NCBI GenBank assembly: GCA_039028315.1
Contig: JBCCIH010000059.1
Span: 1 to 11,387 of the forward strand
Source of the DNA: Thermodesulfobacteriota bacterium
GTDB lineage: Bacteria > Desulfobacterota_D > UBA1144 > Nemesobacterales > UBA2774
Direction of reading: 5' to 3'
Length of the DNA: 11,387 bases
Position numbers and translations under genes: made by a program
The notes under the pieces: generated by a model
What the model was told of the DNA's origin: nothing
Seen by the model: the letters and a program-made list of their open reading frames with translations, nothing else
Database searches by the model: none
In this document: positions 5,782-11,387 of the stretch, piece by piece
Position numbering within the stretch: the stretch's first letter is position 1
Layout: each line of letters starts with the position of its first letter

Positions 5782-7248
5782 ATGCCCACAACAAAAAAGA
5801 CAAAAAGCAAAGGAGGACCCCCAAGTATGTTTGCAAAAAAGCCCGCAGACGTAACGAAGATGATAAAAGATAATGGAGTTCTAATTGTGGACTTCAGATT
5901 CTTAGATTTTATTGGAATGTGGCAGCATTTCAGTATTTCAGTTAATGAGTTCAGCGTTTCAATGTTCGAGGAAGGCTTAGGATTCGACGGATCTAGTATT
6001 CGAGGTTGGCAGTCAATCAACGCGAGTGATATGCTTGTTATTCCGGATTTCACTACAGCTAGAATTGACCCATTTTATGCACATCCAACGCTAGTACTGC
6101 TATGTGATATTGTTGATCCGATTACCCGTGAGCCTTATTCTCGTGATCCACGAAATATTGCAAAGAAAGCTGTTTCTTATTTAAAAAGTACTGGAACTGG
6201 AGATTCGGTTTACATCGGACCTGAGCTTGAATTCTTTATTCTAGATGACGTTAGATACGACCAGACAGCCAATTCCGGATATTATTTTATAGACTCTGTT
6301 GAAGGTATTTGGAACTCAGGAGCTGATGAAGGCCCTAACCTAGCATACAAGCCTCGTCACAAAGAGGGATATTTCCCGACTCCACCAACAGACTCATTCC
6401 AGGACTTAAGATCTGAGATGGTTATTGAGCTTGAGAAACTTGGAATTTCTATTGAAGCACAGCACCACGAAGTAGCAACTGCTGGACAAGCAGAAATTGA
6501 TATGAGATTTGCCCCGCTGGTTCAAATGGGCGATCAAATGATGTGGTATAAATACGTTATTAGAAATGTAGCTAAAAAGTATGGCAAGACTGTAACATTT
6601 ATGCCAAAACCTGTATTCAATGATAACGGTTCAGGAATGCATGTTCATCAATCCATATGGAAGAAAAACAAACCGTTATTCGCAGGTAAAGGTTATGCAG
6701 GCATGAGTGATATGGCCATGCACTATATCGGCGGAATATTAAAACACGCTGGTGCAATATGTGCTTTCACCAATCCTACAACCAACTCTTATAGAAGATT
6801 GGTACCTGGATTTGAGGCGCCTGTTAACCTTGCATATTCTGCAAGAAACAGAAGCGCAGCTGTTAGAATTCCGATGTACTCACCTAGTCCGAAGGCTAAA
6901 AGGCTTGAGACTAGATTCCCTGATCCATCATGCAACGGATACTTAGCATTTTCAGCGCTTGTTATGGCTGGACTTGATGGTATTGAAAAGAAGATTAACC
7001 CTGGCGATCCACTTGATAAAGACATTTACGCTTTAGGACCTGAGGAGCTAGCTGGTATTCCATCTGTTCCAGGATCCTTAGAAGATGCTCTTATGGCTCT
7101 TAAGGATGATCATGAGTTCCTTCTTAAAGGTGACGTGTTCACTGAAGACGTTATTGAGACATGGATCGACTACAAAATGGAAAACGAAGTTAATCCTATT
7201 AAACTAAGACCAGTTCCTTATGAGTTCATGCTTTACTTCGATGTGTAA
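5782..7248 (+). CDS. glnA: Glutamine synthetase, type I (beta subgroup)
   Basis: This enzyme makes glutamine from glutamate, ammonia and ATP as a cytoplasmic dodecamer. In numbering from the first ATG (488 aa), signature blocks are FDGSSIRGW (68-76), GPELEFFI (146-153), QHHEVATAGQAEID (227-240), KPVFNDNGSGMHVHQS (276-291), NPTTNSYRRLVPG (331-343) and NRSAAVRIP (356-364). The insertion near 155-205 and the adenylylation-site motif DKDIYALGPEEL with Tyr416 place it in the GSI-beta group, regulated by GlnE. Two starts are credible. ATG 5782 has an AAAGGAGG box 12 bases upstream. ATG 5827 has an identical box 10 bases upstream and gives 473 aa, closer to the usual length of about 470. The first start adds 15 Lys-rich residues. 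A terminator follows at 7282-7318. Confidence 0.97.
   Translation: MPTTKKTKSKGGPPSMFAKKPADVTKMIKDNGVLIVDFRFLDFIGMWQHFSISVNEFSVSMFEEGLGFDGSSIRGWQSINASDMLVIPDFTTARIDPFYAHPTLVLLCDIVDPITREPYSRDPRNIAKKAVSYLKSTGTGDSVYIGPELEFFILDDVRYDQTANSGYYFIDSVEGIWNSGADEGPNLAYKPRHKEGYFPTPPTDSFQDLRSEMVIELEKLGISIEAQHHEVATAGQAEIDMRFAPLVQMGDQMMWYKYVIRNVAKKYGKTVTFMPKPVFNDNGSGMHVHQSIWKKNKPLFAGKGYAGMSDMAMHYIGGILKHAGAICAFTNPTTNSYRRLVPGFEAPVNLAYSARNRSAAVRIPMYSPSPKAKRLETRFPDPSCNGYLAFSALVMAGLDGIEKKINPGDPLDKDIYALGPEELAGIPSVPGSLEDALMALKDDHEFLLKGDVFTEDVIETWIDYKMENEVNPIKLRPVPYEFMLYFDV
5809..5829 (+). promoter_or_regulatory. Second ribosome-binding site and ATG within the glnA 5' end
   Basis: AAAGGAGGAC at 5809-5818 is a perfect 10-base copy of the ribosome-binding site at 5762-5771, 47 bp downstream. 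It is followed by an in-frame ATG at 5827 with better spacing. This may be the main glnA start, or one of two. Confidence 0.6.
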
Positions 7249-7281
7249 AAAAAGCTAAACAACTCCTAAGTCATAAAATCA

Positions 7282-7318
7282 AAAGGCGGCAGGTATTAAT
7301 TATCTGCTGCCTTTTTTT
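7282..7318 (+). terminator. Rho-independent terminator after glnA
   Basis: An 11-bp stem pairs AAAGGCGGCAG (7282-7292) with CTGCTGCCTTT (7304-7314), with one G-U pair, around an 11-nt loop. A run of seven T follows at 7312-7318. It lies 33 bp after the glnA stop and should end the glnBA transcript. Confidence 0.9.
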
Positions 7319-7426
7319 ATATCCCTAACCAAATACCACTACCACTAAAAAAAATATAAATCTTGAATCCTAGTAGATACGTATTACATCTATAGTAGTG
7401 AAAACAATTCAGGAGTCCAAGATAGA

Positions 7427-7783
7427 ATGAGTAAAAAGTTTAACAACAAGATAAAGGATATAAAATTAGTAGTATTATCACTTATGCTTTTAGTAAGCGT
7501 AGTGTTTGGGAATTTAAGCTACGCAAATGATATAGAATCCCAAAATGAAATTAATGCTACGACTGTTGATCAAAGCATAATGCTCGAAATAGAGCTTCTT
7601 CCAGCGCTTGGTCAAGAAGAAAGTGAATCAAAGGTTGTCTTAGGAACTCCGGTTGAGCTATACAAAGGAGAATCTATCAAAAAAGAAGATATCCTTCGCA
7701 CAATACCAAGCATTAGCACCAAAGACGATAAGACTCTTGGGCTTTTGATCCCGCCCTTTGCATACTTTGCTCAGAGGTTTTAA
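7427..7783 (+). CDS. Small secreted or periplasmic protein of unknown function
   Basis: I do not recognise this 118-aa protein. It has a clear signal peptide: a Lys/Asn-rich start (residues 1-13), a hydrophobic core LVVLSLMLLVSVVFGNL (14-30) and a likely signal peptidase I site after SYA at 31-33. No lipobox cysteine is present, and the protein has no cysteine at all. The mature part is about 85 residues, acidic at first, and ends in the hydrophobic LGLLIPPFAYFAQRF. The ATG at 7427 follows AGGAG at 7411-7415. It stands alone between the glnA terminator and the convergent nuoL, whose stop is 29 bp away, so it is probably its own transcript. I saw no convincing promoter in 7319-7426. The signal peptide and ribosome-binding site argue that it is real; its role is unknown. 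Confidence 0.7.
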   Translation: MSKKFNNKIKDIKLVVLSLMLLVSVVFGNLSYANDIESQNEINATTVDQSIMLEIELLPALGQEESESKVVLGTPVELYKGESIKKEDILRTIPSISTKDDKTLGLLIPPFAYFAQRF

Positions 7784-7812
7784 TTCTTTAGTTTGTAAGT
7801 GCTCAGATCGTA

Positions 7813-9780
7813 TTAAAAACCTTGATATAATATTACTATTGTTAAGATAACTGCGGCGCCCACTGCCATAAGCATCGCATAGTTTCTTATCACACCGGTT
7901 TGAACTGTCTGAAGTGTAAGAGCTGTATCTTTGAGCACTGCTGCAACCCCGTTTACTGCCCCATCTATAAAGCCAAGATCAAATTTTGAGAAGACACCTG
8001 AAATATAGGCAAATGGTTTTACAAAAATATAGTCGTAAAGCTCATCAACATACCATTTGTTATAGGAGGCTTTATATAAAGGCCCAAACTCTTTTGCAAC
8101 GTTCTCAGATGAAGAGGGCTTAATGTAGTAGAGATAAAAAGCTATAAACATACCTAGAGCAGCGCAGCCAACTGAAAATCCAGCCAATGCCCAGTGGCCA
8201 AAAAAGTGATGGCCATACTCCACCGCAGTGTCTAAGTAGATTGATGCTGATACGTAGTGCTCAAAATAGTTAGAATGCTCTATTCCAATTGCTTTGCCCA
8301 TAAAATCAGGAACACCTACATAGCCTCCTAGGATTGAGAGAACAGCTAATACCATAAGAGGAATTGTCATTGAGTAAGGCGATTCGTGAACATAGCGTTT
8401 TATACTCTCAGGAACTCTGGATTTGCCTTCAAAGGTTAGTAAATAGAGCCTTAGCATATAAAGTGCTGTAAGAACAACTGTAATTAGTGCCACAATCCAG
8501 TGGAACATGTAGCCCCTGTCATATAGCGCGGCCAAGATTTCATCTTTACTAAAAAATCCTGAGAGAAACGGCAGACCAGCAATAGCAAAGGTTCCGATTA
8601 AAAATGTAATTGCGGTTATTGGTATTTTTTTCCTAAGCCCGCCCATCTTTCTAATATCCTGCTCATCTGACATGGCGTGAATTACGCTACCAGAACCTAG
8701 GAACAGCAGTGCTTTAAAAAACGCATGGGTCACAAGATGGAACAGCCCCGCAGCGTAAGCTCCAACTCCTATAGCCATAAACATGTAGCCGAGCTGGCTG
8801 ACTGTAGAATATGCCAGAACCTTTTTAATATCGTTTTGAGTAAGTGCTATTGATGCCGCCAGTATCGCTGTAAATGCTGCAATAGACACAACTATCATCT
8901 GAGCTGTTGGCGACTGAGAGTAGAACACATTACAGCGAGCCATCATATAGGCGCCTGCTGTTACCATCGTTGCAGCATGGATAAGAGCGCTCACAGGTGT
9001 TGGGCCAGCCATAGCGTCTGGAAGCCACACATAAAGCGGAAACTGTGCTGATTTACCAACGGCTCCTACAAAGAGTAAAAGACCTATCGTAGTGATAACC
9101 GCTGCCGGTACTGCTTCCATATAGGTGGGATCTAGTGCTTTGCCAAAAACCTCTTGATAATTTACCGAGTCAAAAATATAGAAAATGAGAAATATTCCGA
9201 GGATAAAACCAAAGTCTCCAATCCTGTTTACAATAAATGCCTTTCTTCCAGCGTAGGCTTTTTCATTATCTTGATACCAAAACCCGATAAGAAGAAATGA
9301 AGCTAATCCAACCCCTTCCCAGCCAACAAACATTAGTGGGAAGTTATTTCCGAGAACGAGTATGAGCATGAAAAACACGAAAATATTTAAGTATGTAAAG
9401 TACTTAGCATAACCTTTGTCATGATGCATGTAGCCGGTCGAATAGATATGAATTAGAAAACCAATCCAGGTAATAACAAGGGCCATAATGCTTGAGAGGC
9501 TATCGAACATAAACTCAAAGCTGACAGTGAAATCACCAGAAGGTATCCAGACAAAGAGCTCCTGTATGATCTGGCGCTGAGAAGCGTCCATTGATAGAAG
9601 CTGAATAAAGTAGTAAGTTGAAAGGATTGCAGATAAAAGAACCGCTCCTGAGGCAATTATTCCAGAAGCACTGTGCTCAGTATGCTCATCACCGCCATAC
9701 TTCTTATATAAGCCGCTTGTGAAAAGCAGGCCGTTTATCGCAGCACCAATTAATGGAAATAGTATTATCCAAACAATCAT
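7813..9780 (-). CDS. nuoL: NADH-quinone oxidoreductase subunit L
   Basis: This 655-aa antiporter-like subunit sits at the far end of the complex I membrane arm and is one of the proton-pumping units. The core is well kept: FVGWEGVGLASFLLIGF with the key Glu155, GAVGKSAQFPLYVWLPDAM with Lys243, AGPTPVSALIHAATMVTAG with His268, and LTQNDIKKVLAYSTVSQLGYM. The long C-terminal region that includes the lateral helix is present, ending in a final membrane segment (about 635-653). Length and the C-terminal extension separate it from NuoM/NuoN and from MrpA/MrpD. Its ATG lies 6 bp after the nuoK stop, and the ribosome-binding site AAAGGGA is in the nuoK end. No nuoM follows: the next gene downstream is convergent and unrelated. 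Confidence 0.96.
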   Translation of the reverse strand: MIVWIILFPLIGAAINGLLFTSGLYKKYGGDEHTEHSASGIIASGAVLLSAILSTYYFIQLLSMDASQRQIIQELFVWIPSGDFTVSFEFMFDSLSSIMALVITWIGFLIHIYSTGYMHHDKGYAKYFTYLNIFVFFMLILVLGNNFPLMFVGWEGVGLASFLLIGFWYQDNEKAYAGRKAFIVNRIGDFGFILGIFLIFYIFDSVNYQEVFGKALDPTYMEAVPAAVITTIGLLLFVGAVGKSAQFPLYVWLPDAMAGPTPVSALIHAATMVTAGAYMMARCNVFYSQSPTAQMIVVSIAAFTAILAASIALTQNDIKKVLAYSTVSQLGYMFMAIGVGAYAAGLFHLVTHAFFKALLFLGSGSVIHAMSDEQDIRKMGGLRKKIPITAITFLIGTFAIAGLPFLSGFFSKDEILAALYDRGYMFHWIVALITVVLTALYMLRLYLLTFEGKSRVPESIKRYVHESPYSMTIPLMVLAVLSILGGYVGVPDFMGKAIGIEHSNYFEHYVSASIYLDTAVEYGHHFFGHWALAGFSVGCAALGMFIAFYLYYIKPSSSENVAKEFGPLYKASYNKWYVDELYDYIFVKPFAYISGVFSKFDLGFIDGAVNGVAAVLKDTALTLQTVQTGVIRNYAMLMAVGAAVILTIVILYQGF

Positions 9781-9786
9781 GACAAA

Positions 9787-10092
9787 TTATCCCTTTAGTA
9801 GCTTTAGTAAATCAATATCGAGTGATTCTCTGTGTGAGTAAATTGAAACAAGTAGCGCTAGTCCCACCGCAACCTCTGCAGCGGCAACTGTTATAGACAT
9901 AATCATAAACACGTGTCCCGTCATATCGCCAAGAGCACGCGCAAAGGCCACAAATGCCAGATTTGCTGAGTTTAGCATAAGCTCAAGGCACATCAGCACA
10001 ATAATCAAATTTTTTCTGACTATCACGCCGTAAGCGCCAACTACAAATAGCATTGCGCTCAGTACCAGATAATGTTCAACGCCAATTTCCAC
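9787..10092 (-). CDS. nuoK: NADH-quinone oxidoreductase subunit K
   Basis: This 101-aa subunit of the complex I membrane arm has three membrane helices. The two buried glutamates needed for proton transfer are visible: Glu37 in MCLELMLNSANLAF and Glu73 in SITVAAAEVAVGLAL, corresponding to Glu36 and Glu72 of E. coli NuoK. The length is typical (about 100 aa). Translation starts at GTG 10092, one base after the nuoJ stop at 10094, so the two are tightly coupled. nuoL follows 6 bp later. Confidence 0.96.
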   Translation of the reverse strand: MEIGVEHYLVLSAMLFVVGAYGVIVRKNLIIVLMCLELMLNSANLAFVAFARALGDMTGHVFMIMSITVAAAEVAVGLALLVSIYSHRESLDIDLLKLLKG

Positions 10093-10093
10093 T

Positions 10094-10603
10094 TTAATTA
10101 GCCCTCTTTTTTGCTATTGCTACAACACCAATTATTGCAACGAGAATTAATACAGACGTGAGCTCAAAAGGCAGTAAATACTCCGTAAGAAGACTTGTTC
10201 CAACCCCTTGAATAGAGCCAAAGCCGTCCATCTCAGAGACTCCTAAGGTTTTCTTCATTACCCCGTCTTTAAACCCAAGGCTCGCAAAGTAACCGACAAA
10301 TAAAAGAATCACCAAAAGAATACTTACCTTAAAACCTAAATTTTTAGCTTCAAAAATTAATTTATCCGATTTCAAGTTCAGGAACATCACAGTAAACAGG
10401 AATAAGATCATTATTGCGCCGGCGTATACAAGTATCTGAACAACCGCTATGAAATGAGCTAGTAAGAGGACAAAAAGCACTGCAGTAGAGACTAAAGTTA
10501 GTACCAATGAAAGGGCGCTGGAGACTGGATTTCTAAACGAAATCACCATAAGCGCTCCTGCCAGCGCAAGCGCTGCAAATACATAAAAGACTACAGTTTC
10601 CAA
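10094..10603 (-). CDS. nuoJ: NADH-quinone oxidoreductase subunit J
   Basis: This 169-aa subunit has five predicted membrane helices. The signature helix VVQILVYAGAIMILFLFTVMFLN (about 54-76) is the site of the pi-bulge and mechanical coupling in complex I. The family C-terminal block LLTEYLLPFELTSVLILVAIIGVVAIAKK is also present. The length is normal for the family. The start is TTG at 10603, with GGAGGA at 10620-10615; METVVFYVF aligns with the usual NuoJ N-terminus. It is the first gene of a three-gene unit nuoJ-nuoK-nuoL with its own promoter 47 bp upstream. nuoI and the earlier nuo genes are not upstream: the next gene is an endonuclease III. Confidence 0.95.
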   Translation of the reverse strand: METVVFYVFAALALAGALMVISFRNPVSSALSLVLTLVSTAVLFVLLLAHFIAVVQILVYAGAIMILFLFTVMFLNLKSDKLIFEAKNLGFKVSILLVILLFVGYFASLGFKDGVMKKTLGVSEMDGFGSIQGVGTSLLTEYLLPFELTSVLILVAIIGVVAIAKKRAN

Positions 10604-10649
10604 GTGATTAAAAGTCCTCCTGGTAGAGTAATAACCTTACGCACCATGA

Positions 10650-10677
10650 AGTATATTTGGATTGGTTAGATAGTCAA
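10650..10677 (-). promoter_or_regulatory. Sigma-70-type promoter of nuoJKL
   Basis: Read on the minus strand, TTGACT (10677-10672), a 16-bp spacer and TATACT (10655-10650) make a near-consensus housekeeping promoter. Transcription would start near 10643, giving a leader of about 40 nt that contains the strong GGAGGA of nuoJ. It lies in the 117-bp gap after the endonuclease III gene. Confidence 0.7.
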
Positions 10678-10720
10678 ATTTTATTGGTTTTATAGGGATA
10701 TTACATAAATTATCAAACCT

Positions 10721-11377
10721 TTATCTACTTACCGTAACACCTTTTTTATCGCAGTATTCCTCGACCGGACAAACTGAGCATTTGGGCGATATTGGCCGGC
10801 AAAGATGCTGGCCGAAAGCAACCAGCAGGCTGTTATAGTCTATCCAGTACTCCCTGGGCAATTTCTTTCTAAGCGCCATCTCAGTTTTATCTGGGTTTTT
10901 GGTTTTGATATATCCAAAGCGGTTTGAGATCCTATGAACATGGGTGTCCACACAAATCCCTGGCTTGTTGTAACCAAGTGTGACAACCAGATTCGCCGTC
11001 TTTCGCCCTACCCCTTTTAATTTGAGCAGCTCGTCTATATCATCTGGCACCCGCCCGTCATAATTATTAATAAGATCGGTGCATATAGAGTGGATGTTCT
11101 TTGCCTTGGTTTTGTAAAAGCCAACGGGGTATATAGCTTGTATAATCTGCGCCTCACTAAGATTGAGCATATCTGAGGGATTATCAGCGAGTTTAAATAA
11201 TTTTCTTGAGGCAGCGGCTGTGGTCTCATCCTTTGTACGCAGGCTCAGTACGGTTGATATTAGGACTTTAAATGGGTCATGGGATGTCTCCGCTACTAGC
11301 GTGACAATAGGTACATCCCATTTAGGAGCTTCTTCGGACAGTATTTTTACTATGTTATGAATATCGCCCTTCTTCAT
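10721..11377 (-). CDS. nth: Endonuclease III (DNA glycosylase/AP lyase)
   Basis: This 218-aa base-excision repair enzyme removes oxidised pyrimidines and cuts the abasic strand. The helix-hairpin-helix LLKLKGVGRKTANLV carries catalytic Lys126, and VDTHVHRISNR carries Asp144. Cysteines 193, 200, 203 and 209 form the C-x6-C-x2-C-x5-C site of the 4Fe-4S cluster. The early motif is LSLRTKDETT (44-53) instead of the LSAQATD of E. coli Nth, so the base-flipping Gln41 position appears to be Arg47. With the VDTHVHR motif, this resembles the archaeal or thermophile-like branch of the family. The ATG at 11377 is fixed by an in-frame TGA at 11383-11381. The upstream gene lies outside the window. Confidence 0.94.
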   Translation of the reverse strand: MKKGDIHNIVKILSEEAPKWDVPIVTLVAETSHDPFKVLISTVLSLRTKDETTAAASRKLFKLADNPSDMLNLSEAQIIQAIYPVGFYKTKAKNIHSICTDLINNYDGRVPDDIDELLKLKGVGRKTANLVVTLGYNKPGICVDTHVHRISNRFGYIKTKNPDKTEMALRKKLPREYWIDYNSLLVAFGQHLCRPISPKCSVCPVEEYCDKKGVTVSR

Positions 11378-11387
11378 AGCTCATTAA

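Noticed and set aside
5760..6053. 97-codon minus-strand open frame over the 5' end of glnA
   Set aside because: It is a shadow of conserved glnA codons with no start signal or known motif.
6752..7025. Two open frames (one on each strand) inside glnA
   Set aside because: Both lie wholly within conserved glutamine synthetase motifs and look like shadows.
7363..7396. TTGAAT...TATAGT as a promoter for the small secreted protein
   Set aside because: The spacer is 22 bp, outside the workable range for a sigma-70 promoter.
9453..9656. 67-codon minus-strand open frame inside nuoL
   Set aside because: It is an alternative frame of the same strand within conserved nuoL, without independent support.
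11035..11360. Short open frames on both strands inside the endonuclease III gene
   Set aside because: They overlap conserved Nth motifs and carry no signals of their own.
1..11387. CRISPR arrays, tRNA/rRNA genes, insertion sequences or phage genes
   Set aside because: No regular repeat-spacer pattern, cloverleaf, transposase or integrase was seen on either strand.

Overview
The window reads as ordinary chromosome of a Gram-negative, respiring, mesophilic-looking bacterium with low to moderate GC content (roughly 40% by eye). Supporting signs are proton-pumping complex I subunits, a KefB/KefC-type K+ efflux system with its quinone reductase-like partner, a sigma-54 promoter in front of a P-II gene with glutamine synthetase, and an ECF sigma/zinc anti-sigma pair with a single membrane helix. 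No rRNA, tRNA, insertion sequence, phage gene or CRISPR array is visible. The lineage cannot be fixed from these genes. A deltaproteobacterium-like or related uncultured group is a guess.

Layout. (1) Positions 3-185 (+) hold the last codons of a MOFRL-type glycerate 2-kinase gene. (2) A tight minus-strand unit runs from 3472 down to 193: a KefF/KefG-like flavoprotein, a 620-aa KefC-like K+/H+ antiporter, a cysteine-rich DUF2237 protein and an unrecognised 117-aa protein. (3) Divergent from it, 3745-5107 (+) encodes an ECF sigma factor and an overlapping membrane anti-sigma factor. (4) A regulatory region of about 300 bp carries a well-spaced sigma-54 promoter and three phased short repeats. 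It is followed by glnB-glnA (5407-7248, +) and a strong terminator. (5) A small secreted protein of unknown function (7427-7783, +) follows. (6) A nuoJKL cluster (10603-7813, -) has its own good sigma-70 promoter at 10650-10677. (7) An endonuclease III gene (11377-10721, -) closes the window.

How the genes work together. The kef unit looks like an electrophile and redox protection module: an antiporter gated by a small flavoprotein, with two extra small proteins downstream. glnB-glnA is the nitrogen-status switch and ammonium-assimilating enzyme under apparent NtrC/RpoN-type control. nuoJKL encodes three membrane-arm subunits of NADH:quinone oxidoreductase, cut off from the other nuo genes.

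I did not find a convincing undescribed system. The points most worth a second look are the phased repeats upstream of the sigma-54 promoter, the duplicated ribosome-binding site and start of glnA, the isolated nuoJKL unit, the two small proteins attached to the kef operon, and the Met/His-rich segment in the anti-sigma factor.
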